From NCBI GenBank assembly GCA_028622995.1, contig JAJQJQ010000035.1, positions 868,001 to 932,000 on the forward strand: a DNA stretch of 64,000 nt. Reading direction: 5' to 3'. Below are positions 23,740-34,472 of this stretch, piece after piece. Position numbers and translations under genes: made by a program. The DNA comes from Panagrolaimus kolymaensis. Taxonomy: Eukaryota; Nematoda; Chromadorea; Rhabditida; Panagrolaimidae. The notes beneath the pieces were generated by a model. The model saw only the letters and a program-made list of their open reading frames with translations. It was not told the DNA's origin and made no database searches. Positions within the stretch are counted from its first letter, which is position 1. Each line of letters starts with the position of its first letter.

Positions 23740-24406
23740 CGAAGGATCTCAATTCTGTGAAATGAAATCCCAAACAAATTCCGCTTACTAAGAGTCTATC
23801 ATCATGGCCATCGATAACATCTCTGTTCATAATAATATCAATTGTTTCATCATTAATCTATTGATTATTTTTTACTTTGCTAATTGCATATAATGTCATT
23901 GGTACTTTATCTTGCTCAACTCTAATTTCAGCAATCACATTATCATCGCAGTTTTTATTTTTTTAATTTGTATTAAATATATCTAAATACTCTATTGAAT
24001 CTACAAAATCACTTGAGTGTTGATCGATTTATGGCCAATCATTTAAGATTCCATCAAAAGCGAGGAGAATTACTTGAACTCAAGCTCTTTATTTAAGTGC
24101 ATGGAATGCCACAAAAAACCTATTTTCACCGTTAAAACATATTTCTTCTGCCATGCGACAAATGTGAACTTCATATCCATTAAGCTGTAAATTTACAGTA
24201 TCATATTTGTGTTCATATTCGAAACGCATATTCACATAAGCTTCAACAATCATTTTTAAGTGTTCATAAACTGGCGCAAAATTCCAATGCAAGCTATCAT
24301 AAACTTTTATAGTAACAAGTTTTAAAAGTATTAAATACCAATATCTCTTTTCGCATACTGGAACCATAACTATTTGAAAGTCGAGCTTGAAAACTCTTAA
24401 AGACAA
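23740..24406 (-). pseudogene. ORF with tentative C48 (Ulp1-like) protease features
   Basis: The ORF 24406-24089 contains VPVCEKRYWYLILLKL, then KVYDSLHWNFAPVYEHLK. A V-P-x-x-x-x-x-W followed by YDSL is the pattern around the His/Asp pair of Ulp1-type proteases, but the expected histidine before W is a tyrosine here. A separate remnant near 23940-23770 (DNVIAEIRVEQDKVPMTL, a stop, INDETIDIIMNRDVIDGH) resembles the N-terminal part of that fold but lies downstream, so order is inverted or the likeness is chance. C48 domains are known in Mutator-like and Helitron elements. Weak call. Confidence 0.3.
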
Positions 24407-24754
24407 AAATGGATTAAATTAAGGCTAAGTTAATAAGAAAGCACAATAAAATTGTGGCAAAACATTGGCTTTTCTGATGCCTTTCATTGATACATGTTCT
24501 GCATAAGCATTTTTTTTATTCCTTTCATTCTCCTTGAAAAGAGCTACCTTTAATTGGTAAAAAGAAAAAAATAATGAGTGAATGGAAAGTAAGTAAAAAC
24601 TATTCCACATTGGTCGTATTGTTTGCACCAACAAAATAATATTATTAGCCACACTTAAATTTTTCAAGAGAAAAAATTGGTTTAAAATCATTATTTTTTT
24701 TGGTTTGGAAAAAAGGATCTGACGAAAAGAGTAAAAAAGCGCAATATTTTTTTT

Positions 24755-25480
24755 TTGACGTCTCAGTTCAAAAAAGCTCATTCAAAGACAAATTTGTCTT
24801 GTAAAAAAAAATTAAAGTTCAAGAGACAGTGTAAGTCGGCGAAAAGGAAAAAGAAAAGGCGCCATGTGATTTCAATAAATTGTCCCTTTCTCTTCCTTGG
24901 GAAGCAATCATTAATAAGTAAACCAGAATTGAGCTTTGAAACCATTGTCGAAAAAGAAAGTTTTTCGATTTCAGTAAGTCATTAATTTTCTAAAAACCAA
25001 GTTATAAATTTTATTTTAGAATCACTACGAAATCCCGGGTGATCAAAATCATGGTTCACAATTAGATGGTGCAAGTGAAGATTATGCAAACCAAAACCAA
25101 GGTTATTATCACTGATTTTAAGCGTAAACTAATGTTGACAACTTGAGCTTTTTTATCTACTTCTTTTTAAAAATTGTTATATCAATAAAGGGTAGAACAA
25201 ACGATAATCAAAAATTTCCTAACAAATAAGTCAAATGCGTCTTTTACCTGAGCAAGTTCAAATTTTTCTTGAAGCAGCTCGTGAAGATAAACCATAAGCA
25301 ACTTAAATTATTGAAATTTAAGTTCCCCAATTGGATGTTATAAATAGATTTGCTGAAGTACTTGCATATTTATCAGTACAAGAAGCTCATTATACTCCTC
25401 CTAAAGATGAAATTTTTCTTGATGAACTCGCAGAAGCTCTTACACCAAAGGCATATTCAATGTTTTGTATTTTCATTGTC
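24755..25480 (+). pseudogene. Plus-strand reading frame remnants inside the TIR element
   Basis: A basic ORF from 24755 (KKKLKFKRQCKSAKRKKKRR) runs to ETIVEKESFSIS. It is followed by GTAAGT at 24973, an acceptor at 25020 and an in-frame piece NHYEIPGDQNHGSQLDG. Farther on, 25233-25460 reads MRLLPEQVQIFLEAARED, then stops, then RFAEVLAYLSVQEAHYTPP, a decayed frame. The basic part could be a nuclear or DNA-binding tail. No family is recognised. Confidence 0.3.
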
Positions 25481-25507
25481 ATTTAATTATAATCATGTCT
25501 TTTAACT

Positions 25508-25688
25508 TTTTTTAGTATTTGTTACTTTAAATATGTGACATTTGTAATAAAAATATAAATAAAATTTGAATAAAAATTAGTTGAAAAGCTAAAAAAAGAA
25601 AATATCGCGAACTTGCACAATTTTTTTATGGTCTCGAAGCGAAAATAAACATCGCGACTTCGCGACGTCGCGAACTTTCACAAAAGCC
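25508..25688 (-). repeat. Right 181 bp TIR of the large element
   Basis: Reverse complement of 20318-20498 without a mismatch by eye; ends CAAAAGCC and is followed by the ACCGCGTCA target duplication. Confidence 0.92.
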
Positions 25689-25697
25689 ACCGCGTCA

Positions 25698-25765
25698 CCT
25701 CACCTCAGGTCTTTCGCAACGAAAGTTTGTCACCTCACCTGAGGTCTTTCGCAACGAAAAGACTA
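25698..25765. repeat. Short tandem repeat beside the element
   Basis: A unit of about 33 bp, TCACCTCACCTNAGG followed by TCTTTCGCAACGAAA, occurs twice in direct orientation. TTTCG..CGAAA within each unit is itself palindromic. It lies directly outside the target duplication, so it belonged to the target locus or to another small element. Confidence 0.6.
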
Positions 25766-25922
25766 AAAGCGCCATGTTTGAAATTGATTTTTTTCAATGG
25801 TTTTGATTTTTTTTTTCCTTATCAAATCCTTTTTTATATTTTTTTGGTGACGTAAATGTTTTCGGTCAAATAGTATAGCTGCAGAAGAAGATGCAGCAGG
25901 TCAACCAGCAACGATTGCATTG

Positions 25923-26139
25923 CAGAGATGCTCGATCCTGGCTTTTGGAAAATCCGAACATCGAACTTCGAACATTTTTTGGGGGAAAAAGGCCGAACAT
26001 CACGAACATCCGAACATCGAACCATGTTCGGAGACGTAAAAATTTGCTTTTTAAAATCCGAACTCCGAACATTGTTCGGACAAAATTGCCTAAAATTCCA
26101 AACTTCGAACTCAGAACCACGAACGATCGAGCATCCCTG
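25923..26139. mobile_element. Small palindromic element A, hAT-like ends, CGAAC-type arm repeats
   Basis: Terminal inverted repeats CAGAGATGCTCGATC and, reversed, CAGGGATGCTCGATC fit the YARNG start of hAT-superfamily ends. The arms consist of many CGAACATC or GTTCGGA-type units in both orientations. An AT core (TAAAAATTTGCTTTTTAA at 26037-26054, then AAATTGCCTAAAATTCCAA at 26083-26101) is shared with element B at 44738-44957. At 217 bp it is non-autonomous. No convincing 8 bp target duplication is seen, so the insertion may be old or the boundary shifted. Confidence 0.7.
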
Positions 26140-26264
26140 ATGTGTGCATAAATCGTTTATTGGATAATGAAATAAAGCAAAAACAAACATATATCATTTT
26201 TTAAAACACACTTATATTAAAATTATGAGTCATTTGTTTTACATCAACAGATGTCTTGCACCAA

Positions 26265-26515
26265 AATTTTTGAATAGCTAACTATTAGCCTTTGATAAAA
26301 AAAAAGCCTTGGAGAACTCTATTTGGAAGTTAAAATACTCTTTTTGTATTTACTTATTTTTTAATACTTATTTCTCAAACATCGGCTTCGAATAGCACAA
26401 AATTCGTTATTGGCTAGCTATTAGCCATTGATAAAACAAAGTCCTTGAAAAAGAACATTTCCAATAAAAAATTACTGTTTTTGTATTTACTTAATTTTAA
26501 AATCATTTCTCACAG
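26265..26515. repeat. Diverged tandem duplication, about 110 bp unit
   Basis: The segment AGCTAACTATTAGCCTTTGAT near 26276 through TTTTTGTATTTACTTA near 26355 recurs near 26412 (AGCTATTAGCCATTGATAAA) through 26483. The stretch 26140-26681 shows no gene. Confidence 0.55.
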
Positions 26516-26681
26516 AAACAAATATTTTTTTCCCTTTAGCAGATCTTATTTTTTTTTCTTTTTTTTGTTACTTTTCTTCAAAAAAAATTCAACCACATCA
26601 AAGACATTTATAAAATGGCTGCAAAAAAATGATAAAACAGTCATTGAAAAGTTGACGACGGATTATGTCCCGAAATGCAAC

Positions 26682-27225
26682 TTAATATCCTCCTTTTTGA
26701 TATGTTTGATAAACCGATTTGACATAATCAAATAAATTTTTGATAAGTTGAAGATTTTCTTGAATCTGAAATTAAAAAAAATTGAAATCACTTTTACGAT
26801 GCAAAAATTTTTAGTCTAAGAATTAAATCAACAAAAAAAGAGTAACAAAAACTTACATCAAATGGAAGATGTAATCTTAAATTAATGTTAAAATTTAAAT
26901 TTAAATCATAAACATTTGAATCAGGCGTTTGATGGTTTATTTCTAAAGCTCCAACGTTTTTTGGAATCATTTCATTTTCTTGAAGTAATAATGGATTTGA
27001 AAATTCACCACTGTTTGAAAACATTTGAATAATTTCTTCAAATAAATTATCAAGGTTTAAAAATTCTTTTCTTTCAATAATATCTCCAAATTTTTCTGCA
27101 ATTTTGTTTTTATCTTTTTCGGAGAAAGGTAAATTGCAAAGAATATCAATAAAAAGTTGAATATTTTCATGAAGATTTTTTTCATCGATTTCACAAATGG
27201 GTGAAGTTGGTGAAGGGCATTCCAT
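26682..27225 (-). CDS. Hypothetical 150-residue acidic helical protein
   Basis: Two exons, 27225-26857 and 26765-26682, joined in phase 0 across a 91 bp intron with GTAAGT and TTTCAG. It starts MECPSPTSPICEIDEK. The body is predicted helical and acidic (FSEKDKNKIAEKFGDII, LDNLFEEIIQMFSN), followed by a hydrophobic alternating stretch (YDLNLNFNINLRLHLPF), and ends DYVKSVYQTYQKGGY. There is no signal peptide or membrane segment. No family is recognised. The clean splice joining an open second exon with its own stop supports a real gene. Confidence 0.6.
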
Positions 27226-28245
27226 TTTTTGAGATAAAATTGAAACTATAAAAACAAGCTTAATTTTTAAAAAGACGAAAGTTCAGAAATCTGAGAATGA
27301 TAAGTAAGTACAAAATCGATATTTATTAAATTTATTAAATGGCGGGGAAAAATTTTATTCACTTTTGACTTTATAAAAAAACTCAATAAAATTTTATGGA
27401 TATTTTTTAAATAAAAACGAACACTTTCTTTTTCGGTTTTTAATACCAAAAAGTAAAAGATGACTCTTCTTCTTTGTTTAAATATAGCAAACCTCACTGC
27501 TGTTCTTTTTTTTTATCAGTAAAAATGGAAGAAAAAGAACAATGAAGATTATTATGGACGTAATTAACTTTTTATTTTCTATTAAGCAATTTATGCTTTG
27601 AATGATTCATTATTTTGTACTAATTTACTTAGGTTTAAAATACATTAAAATTACAGAATTTGCTTTCCATGAATCATAATATTGTATAATTTATTACAAA
27701 TTCTGCAAAACAGTAGTTTATCAATTTTTTTTTCGATTGAATTTTTTGCATGATTATTGAAGTTTCTTTAGAAAAGTTTATTAAATTTGTTATGGGCGGG
27801 CCAATGCAAACTTCCTTCGATGCGAATAAAAGATAAGCACATGTTGAAAAATGGAAAAAAAAATTCATATTCGTTTATGTAAATTTTTAACATTTCTTTT
27901 TTCGTTTTTTTGCAAAGCGTTTCAAATTCAAAGCACGCGCACTCAAACGAAGAAAAGAAAGCATTTTTTGAGGGTAAGAAAGAAAAAAAGCATCTGCATC
28001 TTTTCCAAAATTTTAAAAGTTTGGAAATATTTTTTGATACTGTAACTTTACAGAATGGTATTTTTTTAAAGCAAATTTTTTTTATTATTTTATTCATGTG
28101 AGTGAGTCTAAGCCTTGTGTTTTTTTTCCGAACTTTGCAAAGAAAGGAAGAAGGGTCACACTCATTTTTTTCTCTTTTTTTTCTTGATGTATGTCGGTGT
28201 GTCTTTCTTCATTTACAACTGCTATAAATTCACGAATTGCTTAGC
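27226..28245. other. Intergenic, no supported feature
   Basis: AT-rich and rich in homopolymer runs. Overlapping small frames on both strands have no protein-like signal. The region 27960-28240 upstream of the tRNA shows no second RNA gene. Confidence 0.5.
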
Positions 28246-28317
28246 GGGGGTATAACTCAGTGGTAGAGTGCTCGCTTCGCATGCGAGAAGGCTGGGGTTC
28301 GATCCCCCATACCTCCA
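28246..28317 (+). tRNA. tRNA-Ala, anticodon CGC
   Basis: A complete 72 nt cloverleaf without intron. The acceptor stem GGGGGTA/TACCTCC contains the G3:U70 wobble pair that identifies alanine tRNAs, with discriminator A. The D stem is ACTC/GAGT with loop AGTGGTA. The anticodon stem CTCGC/GCGAG carries loop TTCGCAT, so the anticodon is CGC, reading GCG codons. The T arm is TGGGG TTCGATC CCCCA. The internal B box GGTTCGATCCC is intact for RNA polymerase III. CCA is not encoded, as expected in eukaryotes. Confidence 0.97.
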
Positions 28318-29104
28318 AATTTGTTTTTAAATATCTAAATCACCGAAAACAACATTCTTAAACGTCGTTTTTGCATTTGTCAAAAAAAAATTCCATGCTT
28401 TGTGTTTTTATGGCTTCCAATTGTACCTAATTAATTCATAAAAAATATTATTTTCTGTCATCCCAAAAATTTAAATATTAGCCACAAATATTTTTGCAGT
28501 TTTCAATAAGGTTTTTTTAATTCGTAAAAAGTTATATGGTCATCAAAACAATGGTAATAGAAAATTTTGTTATATAGCAAAACGCTGCTTATGTAGTTTT
28601 TGCTTTATAAAATTAGTGGCAAAGTTCGATCACCACTCGTTGCAAAAAAAATCTTTTTTTCAACAGCAAAAATATCGAAATTTTATGTTAGAATAAATGA
28701 TCGACTATTATTATTTCTGTGGCAATTTAGTTTTTGCTGTTGTCGTCGTCCTCATAAAGATATTTTGTTGACCCAAGTTAGGTTTTTCAAACTTAGAAAA
28801 TGTGTTGTTGCACACACAAACACAAGGAAGGATCAAACTTTTTTTTGGCTGTTTAAAAACAACCCACAAAAACCGTTTGATTATGTCATCGCTAAAAAAA
28901 ATGGGCGCGCATTGAGCATCTTCATCATGGCAGAAGGTTAGGTTCAACGAAAAAATAATAATAAGTTCATTGTCTTTCATTTTTCTAAAAACCTGCTCAT
29001 TCAGGTTTGTTTCCAAACTTTGTTTCATTTTTCTTATTTATTTTTTTGCAAGAAGAAAAAAATTATCAGCTGACCCAAAAAAAGAATTCATTTTGTTTAT
29101 AAAA
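28318..29104. other. Intergenic, no supported feature
   Basis: Frames of about 100 codons at 28600-28941 (+) and 28711-29028 (-) overlap each other and lack splice or domain support. The last 100 bp probably contain the promoter of the gene at 29105. Confidence 0.45.
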
Positions 29105-29860
29105 ATGCTTAATTATGGATTAAACTTTTTAATAGCGATTGCTAGCATATTTTCCATTGTGGAATCATGCGATGATGGCAACATTTCATTTGATGGCAAT
29201 TTAGAAAAATGCACTACTCAACCCTCGTTTTATCGCGGTGATTTTGATTGTGCCTTCTTTGTTCATGACAATTGCGGTGGACGTCGATTGGGTTAGCTGT
29301 TGCTTTATATAATGGCAAAATTAAAAAAAATAATAAAATAAATTTCAGGAATATGCGGAGAAAATCCTGATTTTAGTAAACAGAATTTCCATCATGATGC
29401 TTCTGCCGTTGTTGTACGAATCGGATGTATTGCCACAGCATGTCATGGAAAAGATTTTACTGGTGGATGCACTCAATATGGTCCAGGTTATCATAACTTT
29501 TGGTTTGCTAGACAACTCATGAACGGAAACATTGATGAAGGAATTCATGAAGCCCATGGCTTCAATGATAGAGTTCAAAGTGCTAAATGTGTTTGTGAAA
29601 CTACGACTACTACCACTTCATCAACCACAACCACAACTTCCAAATCGATTTTAAAAATTTTAGAAACTTTGGAAATGGTTAAGAATAGTCAAACTGCTAA
29701 ACCAACAACAACAGCAATGCCAGAAAATTTGCAAACCATTGAAATATTAAATAAAAATGAAACCGATGGCAAATGGATGGAAAACTTTTCATATATTTTT
29801 GATACTTTGCGATCCGTCAAAGGCCATGTAAAATTGCCTAAAGTTGATCCAGAATTTTAA
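29105..29860 (+). CDS. Secreted beta/gamma-crystallin-like protein with Thr-rich linker
   Basis: Two exons, 29105-29291 and 29349-29860, joined across a 57 bp intron in GGRRLGICGEN; 232 residues. Residues 1-22 (LNYGLNFLIAIASIFSIVES) form a signal peptide. Residues about 40-125 resemble the beta/gamma-crystallin fold, with CAFFVHDNCGG, DASAVVVRIGCIATACHG, DFTGGCTQYGPGYHNF and GFNDRVQSAKC. This spacing of F-x-G-x-C, YGPG and NDRV-S is typical of that Greek-key family, and the many cysteines suggest extracellular disulphides. A threonine run (residues about 128-140) and a linker rich in M, K and T follow, with no membrane anchor. The start is placed at the ATG that begins the signal peptide; an upstream in-frame ATG would bury it. 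Confidence 0.75.
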
Positions 29861-30086
29861 GTCACTGTCTTAAAAACTACGCTCAATTTTATTTAAAATA
29901 ATTAACCAATCTTCCTTTTTTTCTTGCAAGGTAAAGGCTAATTAATGCCCTTTAAAAAATTTCAAATCTTTTTTTATTCGTAATTAATTTTATCGTTATC
30001 GTATGTTCTGTTTTATTTCTCTTGTTTTTTATAAATATAATCTTTTGAGATTTCAACTTTTTTATGACAAATTTTGATACATTAAT

Positions 30087-32193
30087 TTAATCTGGAGGGA
30101 GAATGTATTTTAAAAATGGTGAATTTGGATGAATTACACAATCACAACATGTTCGAATTTGTACATCTGTTTCTCGCCATTGTGGACATCGATGAGTGCC
30201 AACATTTTGGAGAATCTAAAACATGCCAAAAATAAAACACTAAAAGGTGGAGAGAGCGACTGTACCCGAAATGGTAAATATCGTTGCTGACATTTGCCAT
30301 CACCTCGAAGGCATTCACCTTCAGCACAAATGACTTCATTCAAAATTCGAGGAAAATATGTTTCTGGAAGATGTCTAACAGCTCGACAATTTCGACAGAG
30401 GTGATAACTAAAAAAAATCAAGATTGAAGTCATTATTTAAAAAATGCAGAAACTAACCCATTACTTGGAACTTCTTCTGCAGTGGCTTCATCGCATTGTA
30501 AAGCAATTGTAGTTCCTATAGACTAAAAAATTTGACTACGAACTAATTTTTTAATTTTTTTAATTTTAGGTATACAAAAAAAATAAATAATTTTAGTGAA
30601 TTAAAAAACTCACCTAAAATGCCTTGAGTTTTTCCCGAATTTAAAGCTGTCAATTCTGCTGCACTTCGTTTTTGTCGGAAAATCTTTGTTACATTTTGTG
30701 GAGAAGAAATTTGGCTGAAAAAAAAAAATAAAATTAATTTTTTTTCTTTTCCAAAACAGAAAAATAACCGATTTTTTTGGATAATTACCATTTTTACGAC
30801 AAAAAACAAACCTTTGTTTATCTCGTTTTTCTCTCCGCCAATTTGCTGGCCTCCACCATGTTCTTGGAGCTTCGGTAACTTTTGATGGTTCATTTTGTCG
30901 CGATTCACGCAAAATTTGACTTCTTCGAACTGAATGCCGAGTATTTGAACCTATTATCCTTCTAACAATTTGACTTTCATTTTCACATTGTTCATCACAT
31001 TCATATTTATGATCACCAGAAAGGGTGAAAGATTTATCACCCAAATCTGGAAAGGTTCTAGCTGCAGTAAAAACATCGGGGGCCATATACATTGAATTAA
31101 ATAAACCCTTTAGTTTTAATTTATTCATCAACGCTGTTTCATCAAAATGTTCACATGGATTATAATAATGTGTCGTGGAAAGTGGTGGTGGAGGAGTGGT
31201 GGTGGTGGTAGTTGTCGATGTGGCTAAAAAAAGTTTAATTTATAGCCTGAATAAATTTTATAATAAGCTTTAAAAAAGAGACTTTCGCCTTCCTAAAATG
31301 ACATGAATTTTGTAGTAACAATCATCTAATTTTATCTTTAGAACTTTATTGCTTTTTTATAATCTTTAATTTCTGTGCAGTTCAAGAAAGTAAGACATTG
31401 TCTAAGGAAAGATACTGTAAAAACTCCGAAAGTTGGTTTTTAAGGTAATAAACGCACGAGAAAAAAAGAAGATGGAAATAAATTTAAAAATTTTGTATTA
31501 CTTTTAAGTTTATTAAACTTATATTATCAGCTGACAAAGTAAATGATAAAGAAGGAAACCTGTTTCGTGAGCAAAAAAAAAAAATAAATTCGATCAAAAA
31601 TACTATAATACTTAATTTAATGGTTTTAAACCGTTTTAAATAAAGACAGTTTTGTACAGCAAAAATAAAATTGTGATAAATGCGCATTGACAATTTCGGC
31701 GTTTTACGATTAAAAAAGTTTGTAAAATTAACAGCGGAAATGAATAAAACTTGTGCTTTGAAGCAGTAAAAAAATAAGAAGATTTTTTTAATTCAAAATT
31801 TGTATGTTTAACATTTATCACGGAATATTAAAAAAATGGGAAGGCCAGCCAATACATACACAAAGAGAAAAAATCTTCTTTGTTTCTGATTTATTTTTTA
31901 ACAAAAATAGATAAATCCCATAACTTACTTTCAGCTATCGTCGTTGTTGATGGTGTAGGCATTTTTGTTGTGCTTTTCGTTGGAATTAGAGACCAATGCC
32001 TTTCTTCAATCCTTTCGATAGGTGGATTCTCTTCATCATTAAATGGAATAAACCGATAATTTGGTGGCGGAGGAGGCATTGGAATATTTTCTTGTGAGGG
32101 TTGTTGTTGCCAAAATCTTACAGGAAATTGTTGAAATGAATATTTAATAAACAAACAAAATATCAACAAAATTACTAACACTTTTAAACCCAT
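30087..32193 (-). CDS. Secreted cystine-knot cytokine-like precursor (IL-17/Spaetzle-type)
   Basis: Six exons: 32193-31929, 31223-30812, 30714-30576, 30522-30458, 30407-30266, 30215-30087; about 383 residues. The signal peptide GLKVLVILLIFCLFIKYS is followed by proline-rich and threonine-rich segments and then a basic pro-region. A furin site RQKR precedes SAAELTALNSG near residue 250. The C-terminal 110 residues are cysteine-rich: YHLCRNC, NEVICAEGECLRGDGKC and a final VQIRTCCDCVI. This order resembles secreted cystine-knot cytokines of the IL-17, Spaetzle and Trunk types; IL-17-like proteins are known in nematodes. The third exon must use GTATAC at 30575 as donor, because the stronger GTGAGT upstream breaks the frame. 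The first intron (702 bp) is by far the longest. Precise family uncertain. Confidence 0.68.
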
Positions 32194-33094
32194 TTTTGGC
32201 TTTTATATAAAAAAAATCATGAAAGTTTGAAAGTTTTTTTCGAAGTTGAAAAAAAAGAACCTTTTTTGACGGAAATGAAAGAGAAAAGAAAACGTGAAAA
32301 AGGTTTTAATTTCAATCACGCTCACACCAAAAACTAAAAAAGTAAGACCGAAGAATAAAAACAAGACAAAATGAAATGGGAAAAAAAGTAAATCAAATAA
32401 AAAAAGATAGGAGGTTCAGTTAAAAATAATCATCATGATTTCTTTTTAATCGATTTCAAAGTTAGTTAGTTAATAATGGACAACAAAAAAAGGAAGAAGA
32501 AGAAGTTTCATTTACAATTGCTGAAAAGTCTGTGAAAAAAAAGTGAGTGGGTTTGATTGACTTTGTTTGACTAATAAGTCATTAGTTATTAAGTAATGTG
32601 ATTGATCTGGAAAGAAAAGAAAAAATTGGAAATAATAATAATAACAAGTTTGTATCAAAGAACAATAATAATAATTTGATAAATGTTTATCTTATTGTTG
32701 GTGGTACATAAGAAGAGAAGTTTTATAGAAGCGTAAAGGATCCAATCCTATAATAGTGAAGCATGATTTCCAAACAAATGATAACTCTTATACCTGCGAT
32801 CAGTGATGAACGTCGAAAAACGATGAGAAAGATATAATGAAACATCAACGGCCCAAATGCAAAGTGACGATATTTTGAGAGATTTTAAATAATGTATGTA
32901 AAGTAATTGCGCTGTCGTTTCCTTCAATTCATATTTCCATGTTTGTTAAACCATCGAGAAAGTTTCAAAAGAGCAAAATTATAACGATAAACTATATACA
33001 ATTATGTTTTTTAGAAGAGAAGAAGTTAAATCAAAAAATTTTATTCGAATGAAAACAAACAAAACAGTTTAAAAATGAACAAAACGAAATGAAA
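32194..33094. other. Intergenic between two minus-strand genes
   Basis: No supported gene. It contains AT-rich stretches with ATAATAATAA runs near 32635 and 32665, and presumably the promoter of the cytokine-like gene together with the 3' end of the BTB gene. Confidence 0.45.
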
Positions 33095-34472
33095 TTAGAA
33101 AGTACAAACAGCTTCAATTTTTAAATGAAACAAAGACCCAGCTTGTCCACTCAATTCAGCAAGCAAATGATCCTCTTCACCAATTAGAGTAGTTTCTTTT
33201 ACAGCAAGATTTTCATTAGCATCAATAAGCAGATAATGATTAACATCGTAGTCTTTCTTCAAATGACGTTGTCCCGATAGATTAGATACAAGAGATCTTT
33301 CTGTAATCCAGTATTCATATTCGTCTTCATCATCAGAATCATCGTCAAAAGAAGTTGAGTATTCTGCCAAAGTAATTGCATCATAAACACGCATCAATTC
33401 TGAGGAATCGCAAGATATTTTTCCTTTTAATGTAACGTCACCTAGACCACTAACAGTTACTGAAAAAGCATATTTTTAAATTATCAAGCGTACAAAAAAA
33501 CTTACCTGAAACTTCTCTCTGTGTTACTTTACGCAAAATTTGACTCAAATCTTGATTAGAAGAGAACAAAAAATCTTTTGGAACTAAAAAGAGCTCCTTT
33601 AGTTTGAATTATAAGTTTAAAAAAAGCAAACTCACCAACAAAAGCAATCAAGAAGTCGAGGTCCATACGTTCAAAGTGTATTTTCGGTAAAAGTTCAGCT
33701 AATTCTTCTTTGATTGCTTTTCTTGTTGGAGTGTTTTTGATGAGAGCTTGACGTGCAGCCCATTTGTAGACCTAAAAATTCATCTTTATTTGTGTTTATA
33801 AATAAATAAGGATAAATGACTTACAGCTTGAAAGAGTTGTCCTTCCATTGAATAAAAACGTTCAAGATTAAGAATAGATTTAAGCATTTCTTTTTTGACT
33901 TTCAAAAAACCATTAGATTCCATTAAGCATGAGAGGTTTTTATTCATCAACGAAGAAGAAAAAAATGATAAGGATGGATATTTCAAAGAAAATTCAAACA
34001 TTTCAACAACATTTTCAGGAGTGATTTCCATTTCTTCTGATAAATACTCGTCACATTTGTCTTTGACTTCAGCAACATCATAAAATTCAGCCAGATCAAC
34101 CATTGTGAAAACGTTATCATGAGTGATTTGTGGCTTAGAAAAGTAAAAGTGGCTGAGAAACTCTTTGAAATCATTGAAGCCGTAATTTTCAACCTTGATT
34201 GGTTCATCCTTGGTTTTCCATCGTTCTGAAAACATTGCAGCAAAAGGTTTAGATAAGCCAGCTAGCATATGCTTATGAGCATAAAGTTTCTAAAAAAACG
34301 AAAGTTCATTAAAAATGAATAAATAAATAAACAAACAAACCTCATCGCCAAGTAGAAAAGTGACGTCGAAATGGCCATTTTCAGTATCCTGAGTATTGAA
34401 AACTTCGAAACGTTGTAATTGTTTTGCGTCGACTGTAATCCATTTAGTTCTCATTTCGTAAGTAACGAACAT
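33095..34472 (-). CDS. BTB-BACK domain protein
   Basis: Five exons, 34472-34341, 34289-33825, 33771-33636, 33583-33506 and 33459-33095, all in frame; 391 residues. The start ATG (MFVTYEMRTKW) lies just after a TTTTTAG acceptor. Residues about 25-135 are a BTB/POZ fold: HFDVTFLLGDEKLYAHKHML, FAAMFSERW, DLAEFYDVAEVKDKCDEYL. Residues about 136-250 form a BACK-like helical region. The C-terminal third has an acidic patch (DDDSDDEDEYEYW) and no Kelch or MATH repeats. BTB-BACK proteins usually act as substrate adaptors for Cullin-3 ubiquitin ligases; that role is inferred from the family. Introns are small and conventional and no lesions are seen, so it is probably functional. Confidence 0.85.

Larger units (their letters stand above)
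20318..25688. mobile_element. 5.37 kb TIR element with 9 bp target duplication (MULE-like)
   Basis: The two ends are inverted copies. Positions 20318-20498 and 25508-25688 are identical over 181 bp when one is reverse-complemented. The direct repeat ACCGCGTCA flanks the element at 20309-20317 and 25689-25697. Long TIRs with a 9 bp duplication are typical of Mutator-like elements. The interior holds decayed minus-strand reading frames, including a Helitron-like N domain and a tentative C48-protease-like segment, and no recognisable Mutator transposase. Perfect ends with a broken interior suggest that the element was moved recently by enzymes supplied elsewhere, or that its ends were homogenised. 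Confidence 0.88.

Noticed and set aside
20318..25688. A complete autonomous Helitron
   Set aside because: No HUH Rep motif, no Pif1-like helicase and no CTRR end with a hairpin. The element boundaries are long TIRs with a target duplication, which rolling-circle elements do not have.
25834..26190. Overlapping ORFs on both strands across element A
   Set aside because: They arise from the palindromic CGAACATC repeats; there is no start context, splice site or protein-like composition.
28600..29028. About 110-codon ORFs on both strands upstream of 29105
   Set aside because: They overlap each other and have no splice or domain support.
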